Below, in pieces: positions 21,863-30,545 of a DNA stretch of 64,000 bases. The notes beneath the pieces were generated by a model. That model saw only the letters and a list, made by a program, of their open reading frames with translations. It was not told the origin of the DNA and did not search any database. Both the position numbers and the translations under genes were made by a program. Source of the DNA: [Clostridium] scindens (GTDB lineage Bacteria; Bacillota; Clostridia; Lachnospirales; Lachnospiraceae); assembly GCF_019597925.1 (NCBI RefSeq), contig NZ_CP080442.1:3425501-3489500 (forward strand), read 5' to 3'. The first letter of the stretch is position 1, and every line of letters begins with the position of its first letter.

Positions 21863-23797
21863 TTAAGCTTCTTGGCATTTGTCCGCATCATACTCCTTGA
21901 AAAGGCCCTTATTCTCCCGCTTCACTTCATAGAGCGCCTGATCTGCTTCAAGAAGCAGGTCTTCCAGCAGCCGGCTTTGGCCCCGGGCATATGCCACGCC
22001 CCCTGAAGCCCTGATCTTGCGGATCACATCCTGCGTGATCACTGCCTCTTCTTCTCTAAGCTTTCTCCACAGTTCTTTCAGAATCTTCTGTATCTCGCTG
22101 ATATCCTGGAATCCACAGATAAAGATGCAGAACTCGTCTCCGGATCTTCTGGATACGAGGCAGTGCTCCTGTGGCAGCCCCTTTAGCAAAGCTGCGAAAC
22201 TCTCCAGATATTTATCGCCCACGTCATGTCCATACGTATCGTTGATCCGCTTGAATTCATCCAGATCCATCATCACAGCCGCACATATTTCATCCTTCTC
22301 CATCTGCTCCATCCACTGGGAAGCCTGATATTTAAAGTAAGCGTAACGCCTTAGTCCGGTCAGCTGGTCGTGATTGTTTTCATAGAACATCCTCCTCTTA
22401 TCCAGCACTTCCTTCGTCGCGTCCAGGACGGCGCCAAGATAATGGCCGTCATCCACCGATAGATGGATGCGTATATATTTCTTATCATGGATACAGAATA
22501 CATCCGGCTCGCCTTCAATCGGGCTCTTCATAATAGTGCGGATCATCTCAAGGAACTGGCCCGGACTTCTGGATATCCGCTCTACTTCCTCCTTCGGAAG
22601 ATCAAGCAGTTCATTCAGGCGGGACGTCACAAACACATCCTTCATATCCTCCTGATATTCGAATGCCGCCAGCGGAATCTCCGCGATGTCGATAATCTTT
22701 GAAATGCGGTCCGTCGTCCTGACGATGCTATTGACCATGGTATTAATGCCATCGCTCAGATCCTGGAACTCCGGATTGCCGCCCACTTCCACCTTCGTGT
22801 CCAGATCCCCTTTGGTAATGTGGGACAGATCTTCCAGAATATGATGGATGCCGCTGACCACCTTCTGCTTTACCAGATAATTCAACAGGATAACCGCTAT
22901 GACTTCCACGAGGGCAAGATACAGGAATGTCAGAAGGATGTTTCTCCAAAAAGGCTGGTACAGTACGGCTTCGGAGATGGACGCTCCGATCAGCACGTGG
23001 TCATACATCCTTGTAACAATATACCTTTTCTCTCCATTATCATCCTTCCAGTAGCCGCCATCTTCATACTTTTTCAGACTGCTTACGCTGTAGGTCTGCG
23101 CTTCGTCAGCCGCCTCCATGCCCTCGGTATATCCGATCACGGAACCGTCCTTCGTATCTATGGCAAAGAATTCCTCCCCCTGTTCGGTAGGAAATCTGGA
23201 AAATATGTAGTCATAGGTGTTCTTTTCCTGGGCTTCCAGCTGTCTTACCGGCTCTAAGCCTACCTGGACGATCCCCTTTATTCCTTTTCTGGAAACGCCT
23301 ACATACTTCATCATCTTTCCTTCCGCCGTATTAGGCTGCGCCTCCTGGATGACATATTCGTCTTCGGCATCGCTTTCCAGTATGGGCAGGAATCCCCGCA
23401 TCTGCTTTCCACCGTGAAAATCCAGTCCAATATACCGGGGTACGGAAGAATAGGCTATAATGCCCGCGCTGTCTGACACATGAAGTTCATCGACATTCAA
23501 TAGTTCGGCCAGATTTTGAATTTCTTCCACGCTTTCCAAGACGCTTGGATTCTTCTCCACCACATAGGCAGCCGCCTTGGCGCGGGTCAGGTAATCTTCA
23601 TCCAGGTTCTCGGTGATAGATTCTAGTTCAGACTGGTTGCGCTCCATCGTCTGGATCACCTGGCCAATCTTTACGCTGAAGGTGTTAAACTGCTGCTTCT
23701 CCAGACTTTTAGCAGATAGGAAGAAATTAATGACAAGAATAGACAGAACTGCGATTGATATGATGATTATCGTATATTTCTTAAATATCTTCTGCAT
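21863..23797 (-). CDS. Membrane sensor diguanylate cyclase (GGDEF)
   Basis: 644 residues. One membrane segment near residues 8-28, an extracellular sensor region (about 29-285, dCache-like appearance), a second membrane segment (NILLTFLYLALVEVIAVILL, about 287-310), a HAMP-like linker (GIHHILEDLSHITKGDLDTK), a PAS-like region, then a GGDEF domain (QLTGLRRYAYFKYQ, YGHDVGDKYLESFA). The active-site loop reads SGDEF near residue 552 instead of GGDEF, a variant found in active cyclases; the RxxD inhibitory site is not seen. It would make cyclic di-GMP in answer to an outside signal. Upstream AAGGAGGGCGGAT is the ribosome site. Confidence 0.88.
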   Translation of the reverse strand: MQKIFKKYTIIIISIAVLSILVINFFLSAKSLEKQQFNTFSVKIGQVIQTMERNQSELESITENLDEDYLTRAKAAAYVVEKNPSVLESVEEIQNLAELLNVDELHVSDSAGIIAYSSVPRYIGLDFHGGKQMRGFLPILESDAEDEYVIQEAQPNTAEGKMMKYVGVSRKGIKGIVQVGLEPVRQLEAQEKNTYDYIFSRFPTEQGEEFFAIDTKDGSVIGYTEGMEAADEAQTYSVSSLKKYEDGGYWKDDNGEKRYIVTRMYDHVLIGASISEAVLYQPFWRNILLTFLYLALVEVIAVILLNYLVKQKVVSGIHHILEDLSHITKGDLDTKVEVGGNPEFQDLSDGINTMVNSIVRTTDRISKIIDIAEIPLAAFEYQEDMKDVFVTSRLNELLDLPKEEVERISRSPGQFLEMIRTIMKSPIEGEPDVFCIHDKKYIRIHLSVDDGHYLGAVLDATKEVLDKRRMFYENNHDQLTGLRRYAYFKYQASQWMEQMEKDEICAAVMMDLDEFKRINDTYGHDVGDKYLESFAALLKGLPQEHCLVSRRSGDEFCIFICGFQDISEIQKILKELWRKLREEEAVITQDVIRKIRASGGVAYARGQSRLLEDLLLEADQALYEVKRENKGLFKEYDADKCQEA

Positions 23798-23835
23798 ATC
23801 CGCCCTCCTTCTGTCTATCTTGGATTCTTTTTTAA

Positions 23836-23841
23836 ATTATA
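23836..23841 (-). promoter_or_regulatory. -10 box of the diguanylate cyclase gene
   Basis: Minus-strand TGGTATAAT is an extended -10 element about 40 bases ahead of the start; no good -35 is visible. Confidence 0.5.
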
Positions 23842-23900
23842 CCACGCTTTTCATCCGGCATATAGGTTTTTCTAATATATTTCCAATATCCGGACAGGCA

Positions 23901-23930
23901 AAAAGCGGACAGCCAGAACTGTCCGCTTTT
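23901..23930 (-). terminator. Terminator of the aldolase-rpiR-lyxose isomerase operon
   Basis: Perfect stem AAAAGCGGACAG/CTGTCCGCTTTT with a short loop and T tract on the minus strand, ten bases after the epimerase stop. Confidence 0.85.
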
Positions 23931-23939
23931 CTAGGCCTG

Positions 23940-24812
23940 CTATTCTATTGTAATACTCCAAAGGTTTACATATGACCTTCCAGGCCAAAGTCTTATAAGA
24001 TCGCTTTTATACTGGAAGTCTTCCACGACTCCCTGCCTGGATGGAAGGGACGTCCATGGCTCGATGCAGATATAAGGCGCGTCCGTATTGGGCGCATGCC
24101 AGAGTCCAAGATAGGGCAGGTCCGGATAGGCTACCCTTACCTGCCGGCTTCCCTTATCAGACTTTAATGCGACCACGTCTGCCATATGCGCAAGCACGAT
24201 CGCGTCATCGTCAAACAGATCGTGGCTCATCCTCAGGATTCGGCCATCTTCCAACGGGAATTCTTCATTCACGCCGCTTAAAAAGCAGGCCTTCGTATGC
24301 CCCACGCGCTCCGGGCGGCATTCTTTCGCGAATTCCAGATAGTAATCTTCAAAATCCAGGCCATTCTCCAGCGGAACCCGGAACCCCGGATGCCCTCCGA
24401 TTCCAAAATACATCGTCTTATCTGAAAGATTCCGTACTTGGTACTCAATCCCGATCTTGTTTTTCTGCAGCGTATATGATACCTGCAATACAAAATGATA
24501 AGGATAGGATGCATACGTCTCCTGGCTGTCCCGCAGTTCCAAACTGATCTTTTCCTTCGTCTGCTCCGTCACCTGAAATGGAAGTTTCCGGGCGAACCCA
24601 TGGATATCCATCTCATACTCCTGCCCATCCAGCCGATACTTGCCCTCCGTAAATCTTCCCACGAAGGGAAACAGAAGCGGCGCGCGCTCTGGCCAGTATT
24701 CTTCATTGCCGTCCCATAAGTACTGCGCGCCGTCCTTTTCAATTGCCTGCATCTGCGCGCCGCAGGAAGACACCAGCAAGCGAAGGCATCCGTTATCCAG
24801 CTGATATTCCAT
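23940..24812 (-). CDS. Aldose 1-epimerase family protein
   Basis: 290 residues behind GTCAGGAGGCACATAC. GalM/YihR-like features: HGFARKLPFQVTEQ, FGIGGHPGFRVPLENG (substrate-binding His), and the C-terminal CIEPWTSLPSRQG. These enzymes interconvert alpha and beta anomers of sugars so that isomerases receive the right form. It is the last gene of the operon that also contains the D-lyxose isomerase, 15 bases after it, so the substrate is probably the same pentose or hexose. Confidence 0.85.
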   Translation of the reverse strand: MEYQLDNGCLRLLVSSCGAQMQAIEKDGAQYLWDGNEEYWPERAPLLFPFVGRFTEGKYRLDGQEYEMDIHGFARKLPFQVTEQTKEKISLELRDSQETYASYPYHFVLQVSYTLQKNKIGIEYQVRNLSDKTMYFGIGGHPGFRVPLENGLDFEDYYLEFAKECRPERVGHTKACFLSGVNEEFPLEDGRILRMSHDLFDDDAIVLAHMADVVALKSDKGSRQVRVAYPDLPYLGLWHAPNTDAPYICIEPWTSLPSRQGVVEDFQYKSDLIRLWPGRSYVNLWSITIE

Positions 24813-24827
24813 GTATGTGCCTCCTGA

Positions 24828-25514
24828 CTATTTTGCCTGCGGATATTCGTTGCACAGCAGGCGGTATGGCGCTTCGTCCTCCTCGATCGCCGGGAAGCGT
24901 CCCACTTCTTTATTATAGAAGAAATTGTCATTGTCATCGTCGTTGCACATGGACACTTCGCCCAGAAGGACCGGGCCGCCGGTCTCTGGCACGATAAAGT
25001 CATGATACATATACGGCGTGATGGTGATGCTCTGTCCGGGCTTCAGAAGCACTTTTGTGCCCGCCGGAACCTGGCTGGTCTTTCCATCGGAGCATACGGT
25101 CACATCCGTATCCAGCATCCTCTCATCCGGCGTTCCGTTGTACACCGTAATATAGACATCATTGCCGCCTCTGTTGATGATGTCCTCCATCTTGCTGGCA
25201 TGAAAATGCATTGCCGCCGTCTGTCCTTCATAGAGCATCAGAAGCTTCTCCGCATAAGTCTTCTTATATTTCTCCGGCATCTTCTGGTTGCCGTTACGGA
25301 TCGTAAATAACGAGAATCCGACCTCATCGAACTTGCCAAGGCCAAAGTCCGTAATATCCCAGCCCAGCTTATTGTCACGGATCTCGTCGTATTCATGGCC
25401 GATGTCCTGCCACTCCTTTGCGGTCCATGCTGCAAAAGGCGGCATCTCAAACCCATGCTCCTTGATTAATCGCTCCATATCTTTTATAACTTGATTGATT
25501 CTTGAACGTTTCAT
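24828..25514 (-). CDS. D-lyxose/D-mannose ketol-isomerase
   Basis: 228 residues from ATG 25514 behind GGAGGAGGAAATATTACT. Cupin-type sugar isomerase: metal ligands in TAAMHFHASKMEDIINRGG (two His and Glu) and the later MYHDFIVPETGGP (His). The opening KRSRINQVIKDMERLIKEHG and AEKLLMLYEGQTAAMHFHAS are typical of the D-lyxose isomerase family (DUF1498), which converts D-lyxose to D-xylulose and D-mannose to D-fructose. Neighbouring aldolase and epimerase agree with ketose breakdown. Confidence 0.88.
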   Translation of the reverse strand: MKRSRINQVIKDMERLIKEHGFEMPPFAAWTAKEWQDIGHEYDEIRDNKLGWDITDFGLGKFDEVGFSLFTIRNGNQKMPEKYKKTYAEKLLMLYEGQTAAMHFHASKMEDIINRGGNDVYITVYNGTPDERMLDTDVTVCSDGKTSQVPAGTKVLLKPGQSITITPYMYHDFIVPETGGPVLLGEVSMCNDDDNDNFFYNKEVGRFPAIEEDEAPYRLLCNEYPQAK

Positions 25515-25559
25515 AGTAATATTTCCTCCTCCATATATGCTCAAAAAGCAGAGTACGGA

Positions 25560-26408
25560 TTATACCTTATATTCTGATAATATCATCTCTGGCTTGTCTG
25601 CCTGCGTAGTCTTGATCAATTCCTCATTCGTGACAAAGTTAAGAAGCGCGTCGATCACCGCGGTCTCATTCATATGAGCATACCCTTTATAGAAACTGAA
25701 CGGTTCTTCCTTACCGGTAGAAAGGAGTACATAATCTGCAAGGTTCGACACCGGGGACTGGGCAAATGCCGTGATCGCTATGCTCTTAAGTCCTTTCTCT
25801 TTTCCCAGTTCCAGTCCCTGGATGACCTGTCTTGATGTTCCTGACTGCGATATGGCTATCAGAAGATCATCCTCGTCCGCCAGATTCACGTGATTCATGA
25901 AGTATTCTGCAGCAACATTGTATGTGCTCTTGATTCCCAGCCGTCCCAGCCTGAATCCCATATACTGGGCCAGAGGGCTCGTATTTCCTACGGCCATGAT
26001 ATGCGCCTCCTTGCAGGTCTTCAGAAGATTCACGCAGTTCCACATCACATCCGCGTCAATCCTTGAGCCGATGGCGAGCATCGTCTGCGCATACTCCTGG
26101 AACAGCTTCTCCACGGCATCCCTGCTTTCAGCCAGCGCCGAACTGCCATACTGCTTCTTCCCCAGATCCCTCGCAAGGGAAATGCGGAACTGGTAATATC
26201 CGGTATAGCCGATGTGATGGCACATCCTGACTACGGTCGCATCGCTTACCCCGCTTTGCTTCGCCAGCTCGGATACGTTAGAATCCACCGCTTTCTGCGG
26301 ATTCTGCAATACAAAGTCCGCCACTTTCCTTTCCGCCGAAAAGATATGATCATACTGCTCTTTGATGACTTCGAGCACCTCTCTGTCCAGAATGTTCTTT
26401 TTACTCAA
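25560..26408 (-). CDS. MurR/RpiR-family regulator
   Basis: 282 residues from a TTG at 26408, where GAGGTG is well spaced; a GTG nine bases earlier is less likely. N-terminal HTH (AVDSNVSELAKQSGVSDATV, VRMCHHIGYTGYYQFRISLA) and a C-terminal SIS sugar-phosphate domain (MAVGNTSPLAQYMGFRLGRL, LIAISQSGTSRQVIQGLELG). Such regulators respond to a phosphosugar. It lies between an aldolase and the lyxose isomerase in one transcript. Two GAAAT-N3-ATTTY palindromes ahead of the operon are its probable operators. Confidence 0.88.
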   Translation of the reverse strand: MSKKNILDREVLEVIKEQYDHIFSAERKVADFVLQNPQKAVDSNVSELAKQSGVSDATVVRMCHHIGYTGYYQFRISLARDLGKKQYGSSALAESRDAVEKLFQEYAQTMLAIGSRIDADVMWNCVNLLKTCKEAHIMAVGNTSPLAQYMGFRLGRLGIKSTYNVAAEYFMNHVNLADEDDLLIAISQSGTSRQVIQGLELGKEKGLKSIAITAFAQSPVSNLADYVLLSTGKEEPFSFYKGYAHMNETAVIDALLNFVTNEELIKTTQADKPEMILSEYKV

Positions 26409-26432
26409 CTTTGACACCTCAAATAATATGTA

Positions 26433-27293
26433 TTAGTACAGAGCTGCCTTTCCATCTGCCTGGAATAATTCAATCTTATGGAATGCAACTTCTTTCATTG
26501 CTGCAATACATGGCGGCTGGATCGTATTAGGCTCTCTTAAGCCCTTGTCAGCTAGTACTTCTCTCATTTTATCATAATATGCCACTTTTATGTCACTTGA
26601 AATGTTAATTTTATTCACGCCCAGCGTTACGGACTGTCCGATCTCTGCATCCGGATTGTTGGAGCCTCCGTGAAGTACCAGCGGGATGGATACTTTTGAC
26701 TTGATCTCTTTTAACAGATCCAGCTTCAGTTCTGGCTTCATTCCCTTTGGATAGATGCCATGGGATGTTCCGATAGCGATCGCCAGCGTATCAACGCCGG
26801 ATGCCTCTACAAACTTAACGGCATCATCCGGGTTCGTATAGATGATCACATTCGCGCCTGCTTCCGCTTCCGCATCTGTGGATCCGATCGTTCCAAGCTC
26901 GCCTTCTACCGATACGTTTACTGCATGAGCCGCCTCTGCCACTTTCTTGCATGCTTCGATGTTCTCTTCGAACGGAAGGCTGGAGCCATCGATCATAACG
27001 GATGTGAATCCTGCCTGGATGGCGGTCATCACCTGCTCGAAGGATGCGCCGTGATCCAGATGAATGCAAACCGGAACCGTTGCCTTGTGCGCTTTCTCAA
27101 TGATGGCTTTTACCATGTCTGTACCAATATGGCTTAACTCGTCAGGGTGAATCGCGATGATTACCGGCGCGTTCTTTTCCTCAGACGCTTCCATGATACC
27201 GTTAAACATAGAATAATCACTGATATTAAATGCAGGTACTGCAAAATTATTCTCGTTTGCTACCGCCAACAATTCCTTCATATTCATTAACAT
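26433..27293 (-). CDS. Class II aldolase (ketose bisphosphate)
   Basis: 286 residues from ATG 27293 behind TGGAGGAAGAGAATT; two further ATGs follow within five codons. Motifs VPVCIHLDHGASFEQVMTAI (HxDH), VEGELGTIGSTDAEAEAGAN, IAIGTSHGIYPKGMKPELKL and LVLHGGSNNPDAEIGQSVTL are class II. The loop 'STDAEAEAG' differs from glycolytic Fba and is nearer to tagatose- or other ketose-bisphosphate aldolases (GatY-like). First gene of the RpiR operon. Confidence 0.88.
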   Translation of the reverse strand: MLMNMKELLAVANENNFAVPAFNISDYSMFNGIMEASEEKNAPVIIAIHPDELSHIGTDMVKAIIEKAHKATVPVCIHLDHGASFEQVMTAIQAGFTSVMIDGSSLPFEENIEACKKVAEAAHAVNVSVEGELGTIGSTDAEAEAGANVIIYTNPDDAVKFVEASGVDTLAIAIGTSHGIYPKGMKPELKLDLLKEIKSKVSIPLVLHGGSNNPDAEIGQSVTLGVNKINISSDIKVAYYDKMREVLADKGLREPNTIQPPCIAAMKEVAFHKIELFQADGKAALY

Positions 27294-27333
27294 AATTCTC
27301 TTCCTCCATAAAATAATATTTTTTATACTTGCT

Positions 27334-27362
27334 ATTCTAGACCTCAAAATAGGCCATGTCAA
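27334..27362 (-). promoter_or_regulatory. Promoter of the aldolase-rpiR operon
   Basis: Minus-strand TTGACA and TAGAAT separated by 17 bases; about 40 bases ahead of the aldolase start. Confidence 0.8.
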
Positions 27363-27371
27363 CATTCTTAT

Positions 27372-27384
27372 GAAATAAAATTTC
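27372..27384. promoter_or_regulatory. Candidate RpiR operator 1
   Basis: Perfect palindrome GAAATAAAATTTC, ten bases ahead of the -35 box of the rpiR-containing operon. It matches the second copy at 27406-27418 and the one at 34905-34917. Confidence 0.55.
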
Positions 27385-27405
27385 TTTTTCTATCCTTTTT
27401 ACAAT

Positions 27406-27418
27406 AAAATTCTATTTC
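27406..27418. promoter_or_regulatory. Candidate RpiR operator 2
   Basis: Minus-strand GAAATAGAATTTT, the same GAAAT-N3-ATTTY form, 34 bases from operator 1, about three helical turns. It abuts the stop of the preceding kinase gene. Confidence 0.5.
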
Positions 27419-27422
27419 ATAC

Positions 27423-28748
27423 TCAAAAGCACATCTGCACTCCGCCCACAAAGGAATCACCAAGCCCAATGGTATACTTCGGCTTGTCGATATATTTGGA
27501 CGGTACCAGCGTTACTTCCCCGGCAAATGGGCTGGCCTTCACCTTCTCATAGTTCTCTACGCCTTTTGGGCTTAGTTCAAAATCCAGCACTTCCCGGATC
27601 TGTTCCTTTGTGCCATACCAGCCGTTCTTAGCTTTGGCCGTGGCAAGCAGATTCCCATAGATGAGCCCTCTCTCAATATCTGCCTTTAAAGGATCGCCTA
27701 CATACATGGAATAATCCTTGGTATGGACGATGACGCCCTTCTGGATTCCGAATTTTGCGCGGATGAATCTGGCACCTTCTACGCAGGAGATGATATCCTC
27801 GATGTCCACATCAAAGTCATACATTTCCTTCAGCGTATATTTCAGTTCTTCTTCGTTCAGGCTTACGATATCCACGCAGGAATACACGGTTTCCAGGCAT
27901 AGTTTCCGGACGGCATAGTCATGGTAATGCGCATCCTCAAAAAATACGATTCCATCCGGATTCGCTTCTTTGTACTTCGCCACATGCCCTTTTACATATT
28001 CCAGATGCTCTTTTAGCACTTGCGGATCCAGCAGCGCGTTAAAGCTGGACAGCACGTTGCTGCTTATGACCGTCCCGTTGCGCTCAATCCATTCAAAATA
28101 GGGCTTTGAGAAGGGAACGAACTCATTCACGGTAATCTTCGTGATGATCAGCCTGTTCGAGCAGGGAATGACAGCCTCCTGGCCTCCCAGGCAGATCTTA
28201 TCCCCTTTCTTGAACTGGATGATAAAATGAATCTCCTGCTCATTCGTCTGAATGACCTCATCCGTATGTATCAGCCTTCCATCCTGGGAAACCGCATAGA
28301 TAGACGGAGATCTCAGGATCTGGCAGACTTCTTTGGAATCGTCCGTCAGATGGACGATCGACGGGCAGCTAAGCTGGGCCAGAGCCATGGCAGCCTGTAC
28401 TGCCGTGCCTCCCATTCCATAGTCAAAATGAAAACTCTCTTCTACCAGTTTCGTATTCTTTACATCTGCCTCGCCCCCGATTCCGCGGATACAGTAATAT
28501 ACTACCGTCCCCAGAAGATCTTCCATCGTCTCTATCTCATCTGCCACCTTCATCTCGGACAGCACGCCGTCCGGCATATGCCGCTCCAGAAGCTCGTTTA
28601 GCCGCTCCACTTTAAAGTCACACAGCAGATCCAGATTACTGGTATAGCCCAGCGCCGTATAGCGCCCGTTTCTCGTCCGTTGACGCACGGTCTCATCAAG
28701 CGCGTCATATGCCTCCTGGTACTTCTGTTCCAACACCATCTTTCTCAC
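27423..28748 (-). CDS. ADP-dependent phosphofructokinase/glucokinase-family kinase
   Basis: 441 residues. Family signs: long ribokinase-fold with NGRYTALGYTSNLDLLCDFK, FHFDYGMGGTAVQAAMALAQ, SKPYFEWIERNGTVISSNVL, YSCVDIVSLNEEELKYTLKE and the C-terminal catalytic KYTIGLGDSFVGGVQM (GxGD base). Members of this family (PF04587 type) in archaea use ADP to phosphorylate glucose or fructose-6-phosphate. It lies immediately after a class II aldolase gene (ten bases), suggesting that it makes that enzyme's bisphosphate substrate. Phosphate donor and sugar are inferred. Confidence 0.78.
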   Translation of the reverse strand: MRKMVLEQKYQEAYDALDETVRQRTRNGRYTALGYTSNLDLLCDFKVERLNELLERHMPDGVLSEMKVADEIETMEDLLGTVVYYCIRGIGGEADVKNTKLVEESFHFDYGMGGTAVQAAMALAQLSCPSIVHLTDDSKEVCQILRSPSIYAVSQDGRLIHTDEVIQTNEQEIHFIIQFKKGDKICLGGQEAVIPCSNRLIITKITVNEFVPFSKPYFEWIERNGTVISSNVLSSFNALLDPQVLKEHLEYVKGHVAKYKEANPDGIVFFEDAHYHDYAVRKLCLETVYSCVDIVSLNEEELKYTLKEMYDFDVDIEDIISCVEGARFIRAKFGIQKGVIVHTKDYSMYVGDPLKADIERGLIYGNLLATAKAKNGWYGTKEQIREVLDFELSPKGVENYEKVKASPFAGEVTLVPSKYIDKPKYTIGLGDSFVGGVQMCF

Positions 28749-28757
28749 CTCTTTTCT

Positions 28758-29618
28758 TTAGTCCATTAACGCAAAGGACCTGATCTTGCTTTTTACCACC
28801 TCTTTTGCTGCCGCTTCTGCCGGCCCCCACAGGTTCTGGCAGGAGTATCTGAATCCTTCCGACTGTACGGTCTTCACATAGGCTTCGCCCATGGCAACCT
28901 GGATATCCGTGCAGATGTTTACTTTGCGTATTCCCTGGCGGATCGCCTCCTGCACTTGTTCCATAGGCGTGCCCGAGCCTCCGTGGAGCACGATCGGACG
29001 GTCTACAGCCTTCCTAATATTACGCAGCCTTTCTATATTAAGCTTTGGCTCGAATGTATATTGCCCATGGGCAGTCCCAATGGATACTGCCAGCGCGTCT
29101 ACCTGAGTCTCTAAAACGAATTTTCTGGCCTCTTCGGGATCCGTCTGCGCCGCTTCCGGCCCTTTTACGATGATATCCCCTTCTTCCCCTACCAGACGTC
29201 CCAGTTCCCCTTCCACCGTAACGCCAAATGGATGGGCGCGCCTTGCCACCTTGCGGGTGAGGGCGACATTCTCCTCATAAGGCAGTGCCGACGCGTCAAT
29301 CATGACGGAAGAAAATCCTGCGTTGATCGCACGGTTGCAGTCTTCATATGTAGTGGCATGATCCAGATGGAGCACCACCGGTACTGCTGCGTCTTTGCTT
29401 GCCATATATGCAGTCTGCACCGTCTCCTCCATTCCGCCCATCCGGCCAATCTCCAGCATGCCGCATTGAAGGATGACCGGAACGTCCAGTTCTTGCGCAG
29501 CCTCTACGACAGCGCGGGCCACTTCAAAAGACCAGAATTCGAACGCGCCCAGCGCGATGCCCCTTTCATCCGCTATTTTCAATGCTTCTTTCATTGGTAC
29601 AAAATTGGTTTTTAACAT
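28758..29618 (-). CDS. Class II aldolase (ketose bisphosphate)
   Basis: 286 residues. Motifs VPVVLHLDHATTYEDCNRAI (HxDH), TVEGELGRLVGEEGDIIVKG, VSIGTAHGQYTFEPKLNIER and IVLHGGSGTPMEQVQEAIRQ. The N-terminal GAFEFWSFEVARAVVEAAQE departs from glycolytic Fba. Ribosome site AAAGGAGAGCAATC. In one unit with the ADP-dependent-family kinase and divergent from a DeoR gene that may control both. Confidence 0.88.
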   Translation of the reverse strand: MLKTNFVPMKEALKIADERGIALGAFEFWSFEVARAVVEAAQELDVPVILQCGMLEIGRMGGMEETVQTAYMASKDAAVPVVLHLDHATTYEDCNRAINAGFSSVMIDASALPYEENVALTRKVARRAHPFGVTVEGELGRLVGEEGDIIVKGPEAAQTDPEEARKFVLETQVDALAVSIGTAHGQYTFEPKLNIERLRNIRKAVDRPIVLHGGSGTPMEQVQEAIRQGIRKVNICTDIQVAMGEAYVKTVQSEGFRYSCQNLWGPAEAAAKEVVKSKIRSFALMD

Positions 29619-29682
29619 GATTGCTCTCCTTTAATGTTGTAAAATAACTGCCGTTTTATAGATACGCAGCTCTCAGTTATGC

Positions 29683-29688
29683 TATAAT
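29683..29688 (+). promoter_or_regulatory. -10 box of the divergent DeoR gene
   Basis: TGCTATAAT is an extended -10 element on the plus strand, about 65 bases before the regulator's start. The -35 is weak. Confidence 0.5.
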
Positions 29689-29753
29689 AGTACTAGTATT
29701 TTCGACATCCCTGGCATGACTTGAATTTATAATTCTATGAGAGGTACGATTCA

Positions 29754-30545
29754 ATGATTTATGCAGAAGAACGTTATAATAACATCATGCGTCTGCTGAC
29801 GGAAAAGGGACGCATCAGTTCCGCGGAACTATCTTCCGCCCTGAATATTTCCAGGGAGACGATCCGCCGTGATTTAAACCGTCTGGCCCAGGAGGGCCGC
29901 CTTGTCAAGACAAGAGGCGGGGCCATCCTTCCGGATGCCAGCCTGACAAGCCTGGACTTTCCATACACTGCCCGCGAGAAGGCTAACCGAACCGAAAAAT
30001 CGGACTTATGCGCCTATGCCGCCAGATTTATTCAGGAGAGGGATACCATTTTTCTGGACAACAGTTCTACTGTTACGCATTTGATACGCTTCATCCCCAA
30101 GCAGTATCCGCTGAACCTTCTGGTTTACTCCATTCCTCTGCTGCTGACGCTCTCGAACATGCACAATCCTAACTGGAATGTGTTCAGCCTGGGCGGCATG
30201 CTCAGCTATACGACCATGTCTTCTACCCGGACGCTTGCACTATCCGCCCTGGATAATTTCATGCCCACTAAGGCATTTCTTTCTTGCCACAGCATTACGA
30301 AGGACCTCCATGCCACCGACAGCTATATGGAAGACGTGGAGCTTAAGCGCCGCGCCCTGGATATATCCGCGGAGACCTTCCTTCTGGCGGATGCCTCCAA
30401 ACTGAACCACCCGGGAGTCATAAAGGTTGCATCCTCCGTCGAGTTTGACCATATTATCACCAACGAGAAGGCTGCGCCATTCTTTGTCAATGACCTAAGG
30501 GAAAACGGCTGTAACGTCCATCTTGCCCCTCATATCACGAAGTAA
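29754..30545 (+). CDS. DeoR-family transcriptional regulator
   Basis: 263 residues with GAGAGG nine bases before ATG. N-terminal HTH (GRISSAELSSALNISRETIR, RDLNRLAQEGRLVKTRGGAI) followed by a DeoR sensor domain (residues about 78-235) with DTIFLDNSSTVTHLIRFIPK and the phosphosugar pocket around 'DNSSTV'. Divergent from the aldolase-kinase pair (29618 leftwards), so those genes are its likely targets. It ends tail to tail with the PfkB gene, overlapping it by 11 bases. Confidence 0.9.
   Translation: MIYAEERYNNIMRLLTEKGRISSAELSSALNISRETIRRDLNRLAQEGRLVKTRGGAILPDASLTSLDFPYTAREKANRTEKSDLCAYAARFIQERDTIFLDNSSTVTHLIRFIPKQYPLNLLVYSIPLLLTLSNMHNPNWNVFSLGGMLSYTTMSSTRTLALSALDNFMPTKAFLSCHSITKDLHATDSYMEDVELKRRALDISAETFLLADASKLNHPGVIKVASSVEFDHIITNEKAAPFFVNDLRENGCNVHLAPHITK

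Noticed and set aside
24041..24547. Plus-strand open frame of 168 codons inside the aldose epimerase gene
   Set aside because: Shadow of a well-supported gene; Arg/Pro/Ser-rich with no recognisable domain.
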